In this document: one piece after another, positions 1 to 12,000 of the stretch
Layout of the letters: each line of letters begins with the position of its first letter
How positions within the stretch are numbered: the first letter of the stretch is position 1
NCBI GenBank assembly: GCA_037577475.1
Contig: CM075188.1
Location: 17,566,501 to 17,630,500 of the forward strand
From: Chaunax sp. Z400
Lineage: Eukaryota; Chordata; Actinopteri; Lophiiformes; Chaunacidae
Length of the DNA stretch: 64,000 nt
Direction of reading: 5' to 3'
Translations under genes and position numbers: made by a program
Notes under the pieces: model-generated
Told to the model about the DNA's origin: nothing
Seen by the model: the letters and a program-made list of their open reading frames with translations, nothing else
The model's database searches: none

Positions 1-414
1 TGAAACATTTCTCATCCTTAATACACAAGATGCCTGATATCAAACCATACAGATGTGAACAATAAAGTAAACATCTGTGGGACATTTCCACACTGCAAAC
101 AGACACTGCTCTGTCTGACAGACAAAACCTGCAGAACTTCCTGCCCTTTTAACTATTATCTGTTTTGAATGCAATTTCAAATGAGCCTTCAAGCTTCTTA
201 ACTGATTTGGCTGATATTCAGATATTCTGTGACTGATGTAATGTTTGTGTCTGGTGGCCCACCAAGGTGGCCCATAACTCTCACACATGGTTAACAGACA
301 AAAAGATTTGTCTGAGACTATGTGATGAAGATTTTATAACAGAAAAAGAAAGATTTGGGATAGAGGACACTGAAAATGATGCAGAATGCAGAAAATAATT
401 AACTAAGGTAGCCT
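1..414. other. non-coding, no feature seen
   Basis: AT-rich flank left of the LINE fragment. No credible gene; the 82-aa minus-strand frame here has no recognisable motif. Part may be further LINE sequence too decayed to recognise. Confidence 0.5.
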
Positions 415-1500
415 CCTATAAAGTACATGGAGTGATCAGCCCATTTAAAATATCAAATATGCTACATAAGATGAAGAACGAGACTAAGTGTAGTACTAAT
501 ACAGGGGATTTTATATTTTCATCAGCATATAAATCAGGACATATGAGAGGGGTGGCTATTCTAAAATCGGGGAGGACTTCATTCGAAAAATGATCTGTAA
601 TTGGGAACAAAGAGGGCGGATACATTTTGGTTAAGGGGAGACTAGAGGGAGAGTTGTTACCTTTTAAAAAAAATATTTATACTTCCTAAATTGTGCATTT
701 TAAATGTTTGATCTGATGACATCAGAGGTGAAGAGATAAGTGAAGGAAACCTAAACATACAGTTATAGTATAACTTTATAACTGTTATACTGTACTAAAT
801 TCACAACCAACCTTTTCTGTTGGAGGAATACAAGAATCAACTATTAGAAGCTTATCGGACAGATGGGTGAAAACATAAGGTCCTTGGCTGAGTTAACTGA
901 AGGCTAACAAGTCCCCATCTGCAGATGGCTACACCTCAAAGTAATATAAATTACCAAGGGGTTCACTGATCCCTTTGCTATGGAACAGATTTAACTGGCT
1001 GTTGAAGGAGGGAGAAATTCTATACTCATGGATGGACGTTATGGTCTCAGTAATACCAATGGAAGGAAAGGACAAGCTGGATTATACCAATTAAAGACCT
1101 GAAAGTCCTTAACCAAAACTATAGATTGTTTAGTGCAGTTCTAGCCAGGTGTATAGAAAAAATGATTCTACCTGAAATAATCAATGTAGACAAGACAGGT
1201 TTTGATAAGGCGACAAGATAAGTGACAAATGGAGATAAGCAGTAGTGGTAGGATTGGACATAGAAAAGGCTTTAGGTCTGGAGGGACTTTTTGTTTAGGG
1301 ATGGTGGGGCAGCTCAATTTCAATGAAATTGCATTAAAGATATAATTCATAGCAAATCTGCATTAGCATATACTGTCAAAAAACAACTAGACTTTTGTTA
1401 TATGTATATTTTATTGAGTTGTGCCCTTACATGAATCCAAATCTTCCCAACAATGTTTAAAACCAGAGAAAACTACTGTTTTGCAGAAGATATCAGTGCG
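415..1500 (+). mobile_element. decayed L1/Tx1-like LINE fragment (endonuclease and reverse transcriptase)
   Basis: Plus-strand conceptual translation, broken by stops and shifts, gives an L1-type ORF2 order. At about 520-665 are endonuclease remnants: SSAYKSGHMRGVAIL, then SFEK, then GGYILVKGRLEGELL. At about 910-1290 are reverse-transcriptase remnants: SPSADGY, SVIPMEGKDKLDYTN, LNQNYRLFSAVLARCIEKMI, PEIINVDKTGF and VVGLDIEKAL. The section that should link the two domains is largely missing (about 670-850). L1/Tx1 families use SVIPKEGKDK...NYRPISLLN...Y.LF..ILA-type motifs at these points. It is a dead copy with many in-frame stops; nothing suggests activity. Confidence 0.8.
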
Positions 1501-1904
1501 TTGCATTTGGAGGATGGAAGTCCGTGAACGTGACTAAACGTGACATGAATGAAACTTTAAAGCATTACTTCATCCATGAATTTCTGTCTGCGTTAAGGTC
1601 ACATAGATTTTGGGCACCAACAGTGTTTGTTTAACAAAGAAGACAACATTTTTACGTCCCTCTTTTGCAGAAATGCATAGTGTGCATTTAAGACCATATC
1701 GGCTCTACATAAATATAAATAAATAACTAGGATCAAGATTAGATCAAGATTAGAGTCTCTCTCTGATTCTATCACACACATTCTATCTTTGATCCAATTT
1801 GAATGGATACAGTATTTTGAATTTCAATGTTAGCAATGGCTATTGTAGCTTAAAACCGCTAGCCTCAAGCAGAGATGAGGGGTGAGCAACATAGCACTGG
1901 TAAT
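1501..1904. other. non-coding, no clear feature
   Basis: Intergenic AT-rich sequence between the LINE relic and the DNA transposon. A short near-tandem gatcaagatta duplication occurs near 1731-1752. No gene signal. Confidence 0.5.
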
Positions 1905-2275
1905 CTAAAGCTCCTTTTCCACTGCGTAGTACCAGCTCTACTTGACTCGACTCGACTCGGCTTGGTTTGCTGCCAATGGTACCCCCTCAGGGTAGATTGG
2001 GGCCACGCGAAACTGCTGTGGCGTAGTCTTCAACGACACACACACCTCTTGAGATCCTATCATCGGCTGTTTAAGACAGGAATGTCTGCACCTCCTAAAT
2101 ATAGCGGCTGCAATAAATAATAGTTAAGGCCATTGATTTGTGCTGTGCAGGATACTCCGTGTTTGCCGGGCATTGACCAATCAGTGGTCTGTAACCTATG
2201 GCGTTACCAATTAGTACCTGCTCGGCTCACTTGGAACAGCAACAGAGCAGGTACTAAAAAATTAGTACCAGGTGC
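1905..2275. mobile_element. nonautonomous DNA transposon (hAT-like MITE), teleost type
   Basis: Begins ctccttttccactgcgtagt and contains the triplicated actcg run (gactcgactcgactcgg), then gtaccagctc and, at the other side, reverse-complement material (agcaggtacta, attagtaccagg, gctcggctcac). This arrangement of inverted GGTACCAG/CTCGGCTC segments is typical of an abundant teleost MITE family. The right terminus appears lost where a second repeat starts (2282). No transposase frame. The family class comes from memory of similar elements. Confidence 0.65.
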
Positions 2276-2281
2276 AAGGTG

Positions 2282-2410
2282 AGGTAGAGAGACCAATCAG
2301 TTCAACACAAAACACCTGGAACAATCAGCTTTCCCTCTCTAGTTCCATTTCCCCAAACCAACCCCACTCTCTCTCTCTATCTTAACTAAACCCCACTACC
2401 ACAACTCCCT
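2282..2410 (+). repeat. partial copy of a dispersed repeat (family A)
   Basis: Shares about 60 bp with copies at 18.9 and 56.3 kb: agagagaNcaatcagttc, then acacaaaacacctgga, then aat(t/c)agct. It abuts the end of the MITE at 1905-2275. The right part is more diverged and richer in CT. Confidence 0.6.
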
Positions 2411-3930
2411 TTAAGGCAGGGTCATGAGCCAGTTGGTTACCTTATTGAGAATCTAATAAAACTTGATTTTTATATTATTGAAGCCACAGCCAACACTATT
2501 TCCTCTTGTTTTTAACTAACACACTAGCACTAGCCACCTTTTTGTTTTACTGGCATCTCTGTTTGGGGCAGAATTAACTGTTTGGCTGGCGAGGGGCGGT
2601 TTCATGTTGGAATTTGAGAACCAATTAAATCTCAGTGGCTGAGCAGATAATGCACAATAAATTTGCCTTTCCCAAATTTTGTGGAAACAACACGCTGTGC
2701 CATCTAGTCACTGTCAGTCAGAGAGTCAACTGAATTAAACTGAATAAATTTGAATAGCTGTCTCAGGGATAACAGTCACAATACTGAGAGGCTTTTTGGG
2801 GAGCGTCTCAATTCAAATGCCACAAACTGGAAAGAATTTGGCAATTAGTTAGTGAGGGGAGCCAATGGAGGCCAAATGTACTGGTGATATGTTTATTTTT
2901 GTTTCTGTTGGCAAGGGAGAGTTGTTAAGAATGCTATCGCTTCAATTAAAATCAGCTTTTTGTCAGTGTGCACAAGATTTCTCAGTGTTGTTAGGAGGGA
3001 CATAAAATCTCACTAAATCTCTCTCAGTGATTTCCCTGTTATGGTGCTTCTATAATCTTGACAGATAGTTCTATTTTCCCCATGCCCAGATGATGAGTTC
3101 ATCAATGTGAAAATACGCAGTGGCTGCTCAGAACAGATAAAGAATTAAATCAGTGTGTAAAGAGATAAAGTAATGTGGGCAATAGAAACAATTTATCTTC
3201 ACTGCACTGTACCATAATTTTGTTTTTACAAAGCCTGTAATGCTGGCTTTTACAAAAAAGGGCATGCCACTGTGCTTTTTGTGCCAACCGCAGTCATCAG
3301 TCATCTCAGCTGGGTTTAAATACACCAGAGAGACCCATACATCTGAAATGGTTCAGGGCAGAGGCTGACTGAAGATTAACAGATTACATTACTGGTCTTT
3401 TGACACTCCTTTACTCAATTGTCTAATTTGTCCTGACATATTGGTAGTAGATAATTGTACTCAATTAAATAATCAGAAACAGGCACTAGAACTGCCAATG
3501 GAAAGTATTTTGGCATGAGATGAAATAAAAAGAATAATTATGGACTGATAAACGTTGTCTAATTTTTAAACACTGTTTATACTGAATGGAGCAGACTTCA
3601 AATAATCATTATTTGCAAGGGATAACCAAAGTTTCCCTGCCTCTGCAGTTAAAATAAACATCTAAGTATCAGAAATAGAATATTTTTTTCATAAATAATA
3701 TTGTATGCTGCATCCACCAGAGACGTGCCTTAAGTTGGTCTCACTTGTATTGTGGCTGAACAAGTGCAAACTTTTGAGTTTGGAATAACCATCAATAGTC
3801 TGCTGTTTCATGTGTGATTGTGGTTTGATGTGGCTAAATTTTGATTGGTGCACAGTATGTGACATCACCTTTTTCCAAGTGAGCCCCGCCCATTTTAAAG
3901 AAGTGAGAAGCACACATAGAAAACTAGAGG
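2411..3930. other. non-coding intergenic, no feature seen
   Basis: AT-rich; short frames on both strands have no recognisable motif. No repeat family recognised with confidence. Confidence 0.5.
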
Positions 3931-3934
3931 GTAC

Positions 3935-4180
3935 TCAAAGAGGGCATACCTCTGCCAAACAAATTTACTAATTTTTCCAAGGTGAAAGAATATCCTGGAT
4001 CCATACATCTTGTATATATCTTCCGGATAAGCCTCAAAATCTAATCACCTGTTCCCCTCTCCTGGGCTCAACTTACTGAGTTATCATACTTACAATCACA
4101 CACACAGACAAATAAACAAAAAAATAAACAAATAGTACTGATCACGTAACGTTCTCCAACTCTTGTTTACAGAGGTAAAC
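3935..4180. repeat. probable interspersed repeat (teleost 'cctctgccaa...gaggtaaac' type)
   Basis: Starts near catacctctgccaaacaaat and ends near tgtttacagaggtaaacat, with ggatccatac, ccggataagcc, aatcacctg, tgagttatcat and cacagacaaataaac between. This succession of blocks recalls a very common fish repeat that begins and ends with TACCTCTGCCAA/GCAGAGGTA. A fragment at about 43290-43480 has blocks expected in the same family in reverse orientation. The assignment is from memory. Confidence 0.45.
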
Positions 4181-6716
4181 ATAGCGGTGTCAGATACAGC
4201 CCTGTAATTTGCAACATAAAATATGATTATGAGGGAAACATAATGCCTACTAATTATGTTTTATAATAACATAATGAGGATGTGTTTAACAATAAAGCGT
4301 TAGTGATGAATGTATGTGGTAAGTCACAAATATGATGCAGAACATATCAGTAAAATACTGACATCGTATTTCATTTGCTTTCTGGAACAATACTGAAAAC
4401 ACAATCTTTCCCTAAACTTAAATTAAAGACTCTTTGTTGCTCAGACCTAACCAAAGTCTGGATTCATTGCCTGGTTTCTGGAGTCCAGCATTCTGTATGT
4501 GATCCACCCCAACAACCTCCTTGCACCTCTCATGTGGTGAGTTAAATGAAGTGTTTCATTCAGTGAAATTAACTTTATCTCTGAACTTAATACAGGCATA
4601 AGTTACATTTTATTTAAAAATGTATAAATAAATGTCTAAATTAATATAAATAACAAATTATACTATATATAAAATAGTAATTTATTTGCTGTTGCAAATT
4701 AGTTGTGTATAAATGTAACATCTGGGAGAAAGGGTGGTGTGATCTAACTCAATTCTAACTTTGATAAAAAGGTTTTGCTCTTGTAGGACTTAAGTCACAG
4801 TAAGAAGCTGGTTGGGGGGAAAAAAGAAGCTTTTTCTAAGCCTTTAAATATTTGGTGATTAAAAAGTCTTACTGTAAAGGGATGCAGTGCCTCAGTCATC
4901 TTTAAAGCAGGGGCAGCTCACTGATGAGTGCCCTTGATAACACAAGTGTGTGACCAGTGCACAAATTGAAAGACTGCCACATGAGAGGGCGTTGGCCTTA
5001 TCAAAGATCTATTGATCATTTCGTGTGAGCATTTTTCAGCAGGGAATGGCAACTTGCCAGCATTTCACCTCTTCCTGCTGACAACACAACTTTAGCTGCA
5101 CCACCTCTTCATAAATTGATGCAAATTTGTCTTTTTTTTTTCCTTTTATGGTTGACCAGGCTCTCTACACTCTAAACCATAAATCGGTTCCAAGTTTTGT
5201 GCACATGTATTTGTTCAGAGGCCTTCCCAGAGCAGAATAAGCAGGGATCCTCACTTTAGGGGCTTTATCACCAGACAGGCCTCACACTTGCGCTGCAATG
5301 CCAAAGTTCTCAGCAAAGCCTTAAGCTTTCATCTACAAAGTACAAGAGCATAACTGAGGAAGACATCATTCCAGGTAAGGGGGCATTAATCTAACATCAT
5401 GCCATTTATTTTATCCTTTAATTACTTTTCTTATTTTTAGAATGATTGCTTTTTGTTTACATGCATGGAAATTTCATTATTTTAACGGCAAATAATCTAG
5501 AGGTAAGATCCTTGCAGGATGCAGGCAAATCATCTATATCTATTTAAAAGAATCATTTATTTTCTGTCACTGTTGCAAAGTGCAATAAATAAATAAGATC
5601 ACTGAATGTTTTGCTACCTCTGTAGCATGCATTTGACAGTAATTCAAGGTATAGACTTCACTTCTTTATGTCCCTTTCAACTTCACCTTTTTGTATTTAT
5701 GTTTTTTGTTTGCTCAATGGAGTCCACTCTTATCTCGACAAAGCATATCGACTGAGACCAACATTGATCTTGCTAAATGTCGGCAGGAGGCCAACGATGT
5801 CACAGAAAAAGGTTACATTTGTTCTTGGTTTCTGTGAAGGAGTGAGGTATTTTGTCAAATTTCATTCAGAGCACAGGTTGTGATCATGTTCAGTCATGAC
5901 TTTAGTCGTCTGATCTGCACACAAATGTGAATTATCTCTGACAGATATCTGCTCATGTATCTGTGATCTGTGATTAAAACATCAAGTGGGTTTGCAGCCA
6001 AGAATTACAACTTAGAATACACAACTCACATAAAAATAGATTAAAAGAAGAAAAACCACAAACGCTTCACAATCCCATACCATGAACTTGTTTAGGAAAC
6101 AGAGAAGCTGCAAAATTAGTGATGCTTTTTTTTTTTATAGTTGTCATTCCAGGACTAGAATGCAATTTACCATGGATTACAAAACAAGCTAAGAGTTGAT
6201 CATCGGGGGTGATGGTCTAATTTCAGCCACTCACTGATGAATATCTATCAAGATAGAGAAAAGAAAACAACATGACTCTCTTCATCATTCTGAAACTTTT
6301 GGCAGAAGTTGAAAGTCTCAGTAAAAACTGCGGGCTGCACTTAATCACTGTGTGGTTTGCTTCGGGATGCCAGTGTTTACAGAGAGGAGTCTGATGAAAA
6401 AGCTTTGATTGCACGGTGAGCATTCACATACTCTGTTGATGTTTTGGCACTTCATACGCTATAACTCTAACTTCCTATCATCAAAATGATGGTCCAAAAA
6501 TAAAGCCTAAAACACGAGGGATTCCACTCTAACTGTGATTAGCGGTTGACAAACCCAAGAGCTTAAACCAAACAGCATCTTTTGTGATACAAAAATAATA
6601 CTGAACTGAGTTGGCAAGTTGTTTATCGTGTATTTCCTTTTGTGCCATGACATCACTCGAAGAGATTGTAACAAATAATCTTTGTCCAAAAGGCCTTTAT
6701 TTTCAAGTTATATGTG
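4181..6716. other. non-coding intergenic, no feature seen
   Basis: AT-rich intergenic DNA. Short plus- and minus-strand frames lack motifs and splice context. No RNA gene or repeat recognised. Confidence 0.5.
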
Positions 6717-6717
6717 T

Positions 6718-6754
<37 letters not shown>

Positions 6755-6764
6755 GAGATAGATA
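6717..6764 (+). repeat. (GATA)n microsatellite
   Basis: About ten GATA units interrupted once by GAGA near the right end; likely polymorphic. Confidence 0.95.
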
Positions 6765-7742
6765 CTTTCATATTCTTTGTTGCATGCTGTTTACCTAAGC
6801 CTAAGCCTAATACCTAAGCATTAAAAATACATGGCATGTGTGCTATCTCTCACAAATACATAAACTTATACTGTGAATAAAATAAATAATAAAATCAATG
6901 CCTATGGACTTGACCTACATAGGTTTAGCCTACATACTATCTACTGAGATGAAATACTAGATAAGAAGTATTCTTGTTTTCCTAATATGTTTAACCATTA
7001 AACACTTTAACTTAGAAACTGTTATGTCCCTGTATGTATATGTGTAAATCTCCAAATTGATTTAAACCCATTTCTTGGCATAGTTTTCTGGATCCCACTG
7101 GTCCAAAGGAGGCCCAGACAAAGAAATTTACTTCAGTGCTGAGACCATGTTGATTTGTAGTTCTATATGGAGTGGAGTAATGAAACTTTTCATTTCAGAC
7201 CATTTCAGCAACTCATCAGTCACAGGATTTTCTTGTCTTCGTCAGCTGATGCTAACAGACTCAATAAGCTCATGTGTGTCATGTTGTGTGCATTACTTTT
7301 CATTATTATCATGAGAACTAGTTTTTCTCAGAAATATGTTTATTGATTTTAACAGAGTGAAGACAAATTTATAGAATGCTCAGCAGGAAAGGCAGTTTTA
7401 AAATGAGTTGTAGTTACAAGCACTATTTGTATTCATTATAAGCGATATTGCCACAAATATGAAAATTCTACTGATACTTTCTTTAAGGAAATTAACACAG
7501 TCTGGAACACTACAATTCTTGCCCCTATTAACCCCCATGAACAAGCTGGTATTAAAAGTATTGAAGGTATTTCAGTATGAGAGAAATAAGCTGGATGTCA
7601 GGCTATGGAAATGACATAAATAGGTCAATAAAGAAAATAATAAAGAAAATAAATAGAAAAAAAATAAAGGGAGGTTTATACATGGGCAATATTATATTCA
7701 CTATCATATGCAATATTACTTTACAGTATTACTATCATGTAC
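6765..7742. other. non-coding intergenic, no feature seen
   Basis: AT-rich. Contains a direct duplication of cctaagcctaa/acctaagca near 6794-6820. No gene or known repeat. Confidence 0.5.
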
Positions 7743-8104
7743 ATTATTCATTCATTCATTCTTTTTCTGTAACCGCTTACAGGGTCGCAGGGGGCTGGAG
7801 CCTATCCCAGCTGACTTTGGGTGGGAGGCGTGGTTCACCCTGGATAAGTCACCAGTTCATCACAGGGCCACACAGAAAGACAAACAATCATTCTCATTCA
7901 CGTTCACGCCTGCAGTCGATTTAGAGTCACCGATTCATCTCCAGCATATTCCATGTTTTTGGTGGTGGGAGGAAGCCGGAGAACCCAGAGGGAACCCACG
8001 CAGACACGGGGGAGAACATGGAAGTCCCAGGTCCCAAGCTGGATTTGAATCCAGTACCTTCTTGCTGTGAGGCAACAGCGCTACCCGCTACTACAATGAA
8101 TGAA
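7743..8104 (-). mobile_element. LINE/L2-type (or L2-tail-derived) teleost interspersed repeat
   Basis: Contains the succession gggtcgcagggggctggagc, ctatcccagctgac, cagttcatcacagggc, acaaacaatcattctcattc, tttagagtcacc, gtgggaggaagccggagaac, ccacgcagacacggggga, ttcttgctgtgaggcaacag. This is one of the most abundant repeats in ray-finned fish genomes. It is bounded by attcattcattc on the left and gaatgaatga on the right, which suggests a (TGAA)n-type tail and reverse orientation. The two long plus-strand frames here come from repeat sequence, not from genes. The LINE class (L2) is from memory. Confidence 0.75.
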
Positions 8105-8938
8105 TTTGCTCTGACGAACATGGTACTGCAACTGTGTGGTACCGCTGCTTAGCACTTGTATAAAAAGCTCTTATGGAGTCCTTAGTGTCATTTGCATCTC
8201 TTGGTGACAGACTGACTTAAAAAAAACAAACAAGATTTTACATTTATCATAAATAATTAATGTGACAAAACAATTAGGAAAATGCCTCAAATTGAGTGAA
8301 ATAGATTGTGAAAATATTTTTAATTTCAAAAACTTCAATAGCAACTGCAACACGATATTCTATAATGCATGAGTGGGCGATTCTCAAAATGGAATATAAA
8401 GTGGCTCAAATGCCTGAACACACCATTTGCTCTTAGCCAAAGCAGACACTCCCACCAATACCTGCTCATTCACGGGTCACCTCCTGATTAACTGCCATCT
8501 TCATTAATGATCCCTTCATCTGAAATATAATTTCAAGACTTTTCAGCCCGTTATTCGGGCAGCTGTTGAAAAGGAAATGGCGTCTGTCATGCTTCTACCA
8601 AGCAAATGGCAGTGTGAGTCCTGATAGGCTTGAGAGGCCCAAATGACAGGGTGACTGAAGGAAGGACTGCAGAAGAGAGTGATTATATTCAAGATGCTGG
8701 ATATGAGCCTAGATATTTTGAATTGGTGCCTAAGAGGAGATTATAAAAGAAATGATCAAGGTCTTGACACAGAACGTTTTACAAGGCTCTGTACTATATG
8801 TTGAGCGATGACCAACTCTCGCTGTAGTCTAACTGGATGGATATCTTACACCTGCCAGCATACAGATGTTTCTGGCAACAGTGTAGGGTTTCAATGTCAG
8901 CTCTTACTTGGATTTAGCAGATTAACAAATTTGACAAC
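8105..8938. other. non-coding; contains a CNE-like stretch (8440-8660)
   Basis: No gene. The interval 8440-8660 has balanced composition and TAATGA/ATTAA words unlike the repeat-rich surroundings, a texture often seen in conserved non-coding elements near developmental genes. This is an impression, not an alignment. Confidence 0.3.
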
Positions 8939-9005
8939 TGCAAATTCCAAATGCCCCATCCTGAAACACAAAGTGTGTTTCAGGACGGGGCATTCTTTAT
9001 TTGCA
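8939..9005. repeat. 67-nt near-perfect inverted repeat (hairpin)
   Basis: Symmetric about 8972. Outer 7-bp arms TGCAAAT/ATTTGCA (8939-8945, 8999-9005), a 4x4-nt internal loop, then 8950-8970 pairing with 8974-8994 with a single mismatch (8958 A/8986 C) and a 3-nt loop. Transcribed from the minus strand the mismatch becomes a U-G wobble, so the inner stem is continuous. Confidence 0.9.
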
Positions 9006-12000
9006 TCCCGCATAATTAAGTGCGTTTTCATAAGTCTTGCAATTTTTTAAAATTTCTCCCTTTCCAGTGCGTACATCTCTCCATCTGTTTGGGGCCATTT
9101 GCTGGGATCGCCTCGGGGTTCTTGCAGAAATGTGGCCAGAACTCTCCCATTCAGTCAGGAAAAGAGGGGTCAAATCTGTTAATGATTGTCCCACTTTGCT
9201 GGATGAGGTGTGGAACCGGCCCCATTGCCCCCACACTCTCCTGTTTTTCAATATGCTGTCCATCTGGTGAAACTGCTTTTCACCAGTAACGTGGCTTATA
9301 TGTCTGTGAGAAACAGAGGTGATGATTGTTCTGGTCTCTACATTGTCTCAGGTCTCTGGAAATAATTTCTTCCCTATATATATATGTATATTTCACAAAA
9401 TAAAAGCAGCTAAAGATACTGTTATGTTAATTCAAAGTGTGTACACACTTTTTAATTTTTGAACATAACACCAAAAAATGTTTTTATAAGCTACGTTTTT
9501 TATTATTTTAGTAGTTTTGCTCATGTACTATGCTGAATGTAGGACGTTCACTTACGTATAGACCATATTTTACATTGTAGTATTTCTATTTTTATTTATG
9601 TAAATCATCTGAATCCTACTTTCGCCACTTATACGCCTGATTAATCACAGGAAATTGAGTAGAAAAACAAGAAAATACAATAAAAGTCTGAGTGAAGTGA
9701 AAACTCCGGGAACTCTGAAGTAGTCCTCCATTTGACGAGGAAAACATAGCTTTGAGTTTGATATGAATTATAATCCCAAACATACTCCATCCTTATTTCA
9801 AGACAGACACAACAATATTCACACACATGGATGGATCCAACATTGAGCAAATGAGACACAACAAATACATGATGATTATGTTGTTTTTCCCCATGACACG
9901 GAATTACATCTTTCATGCCTCCACTTCAGCTCCCAAATGTCTCCTATTCAAGTTCCTCCCCGTCAAAGTCTTAGATCCATTGCTCTTCTCATGTGTGATG
10001 GACAATGTTTACCATGGTCATGATAAACTATTTCCTCATAAACGTTTTTGTCACAGCCTTCTGCCGGCTGTCATGTGGGATTCCGCCTGCAGACTAAAAC
10101 AACCATAATTCACTGGGTGTATTTACCTCCTCAGAGGACAGAAGCTTGACAGATGATAAATGGCCACTGCTGACAATCATCAACACATACCGCCCTGTGT
10201 TTGCCTTGAGTATAAGTGGCGCCAGGACATGGAAATAAGACTTTGACATATCACATATGGAGAGTGAGACGTGAAAAGAAGCAAAGACAAAAAGAACTAC
10301 AAAAGGGAAAGAGGGAGACTAAGAGCTGTGGAGTCACGGCTTTATTAGCGACTGGTTGAAATGTGTGTAATGTGTTTATTGAGCATGTTTGTTCCTGTTT
10401 CCATGTGTGTGACTATGTAATATTTTCCTACTGTGAAAGGATTGATGCTGTGCATGCAAACCCAGCAGGGGACACTCACAGCTGTAAATTGAAGATATTT
10501 TTTCTCTCCCTTCTGCTTCTGTGTGGTACAGTCTTACAGCATGAGCGCATGGCTTAGAAGATAGCACAGTCAAGGTGATGAATGTGTGTCACCTGCAGCA
10601 TATTTTTGTATAAAGACACTTTCCTTAAGGGCTAATGACATGTAGAAAAGTCACCTGCTGCATAGCCTGTGCGATCTTTCATGTTTTTCCTCAGTGTGGA
10701 CAGATGGTTAGAGAGACTCCTTTGTAGCTGAAAGCTCTCTACAAGAGTTATTTTGACCATCGACTTATATAATGTACATCCTTGAGATAAAAGCACTAAA
10801 AGTCTTCAATGCCTGGTAGTTATTCAGCTTCTGCAAATGCAAGCAGGACTATCACAGATGTACCAAATACGTATTGCATCCTGATTCTAAACAGGATTTT
10901 AGTATGTGGTCACGATATATAAATTGAAAAAAAACAAACAACTAAATATGGTAAGTTGTTGATGCACATTATTCTCCCACAACGCAATACAAAAAAAAAG
11001 AAATTGAAGGTTAAGCTCACAGCTGGTAAACATAAGAACTGAATTGATTTGTGTTTGTGAAGGTCGTTTTGCAGTGATATTAAGTTGCAATATAATTGTC
11101 ATCCACGTCACACATATTGCACCATTTCCTATGTTTAAATATTGTGTATTGTGTTTACCCTGTAGTTTTGCATGTTAGCATGCCAGTATTTTTTTTAAAT
11201 TAGCAGTGAACAGAAAGTACAGCTGAGGCTGATTGGAGGTGCTGGTTTTTCGCGCATTTGATCAGAAACCAAAACATTTGATGAACGATGGTCACCAGTC
11301 ACCTGAGAAAAACAGTGCTTGTACCTGTAACCGGTTGAGGCGAATGTAGCATTTGTAAGCCATACCTGACTCATGATACAATGATTTTAAATAGAGTTCA
11401 TATTTTTTTTTTTAAATCTTGAATGGCTCGTTTTAAGCTTAAAAAAAGTTTTCTCCACAAGTAAACAAGGCTCTGCAACATGTTTTGTATGTGCATCTAT
11501 CCCTCCACAGCATGAAAATAATGATAACTCATCAAGCCTTTCATCCAGGTAAAGTACATAATATTAATTAGCAGCAAGTCATTGATCTTCTTCAAACAAG
11601 GAAGTATGCAGTGAGTCCTGAATAAAGTGTTAAAAACAGCACTTGTTATGGATTGAGGTCTTTGCTATTTTCCTTAAATGTAACAGTCGACTGGTTTTTG
11701 TCGACTGTTTTTGTCATTGCAGCTGCTGTTTTCCTCAATGTTTACATCTGTGGACATGCTATTCTTGGTAACCTTCTCCAAAGAAGTTTGCTGCACTTTG
11801 AAAACACCAATGTGGCCTTGGATGGTATTTAGCCTTTTACTACTGAAAAAAGACAATTATACTTCTCTATGCAACACTAAAGTACTTGGAGCATCTTTGT
11901 ATCGTCCTCTTTCCTCTATGCGCCACACGTTATTTATCAGAGAATTAGGAGATTAGTCATGTCAGACCTTATTTCCTTTGTGGGCTATCTGTGAATAAGT

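Noticed and set aside
8040..8060. tRNA B-box-like ggatttgaatcc
   Set aside because: It is inside the L2-type repeat, with no A box, acceptor stem or cloverleaf around it.
7577..8070. Two overlapping 115-120-codon plus-strand frames
   Set aside because: They lie in and next to the L2-type interspersed repeat; the translated text is repeat sequence with no domain.
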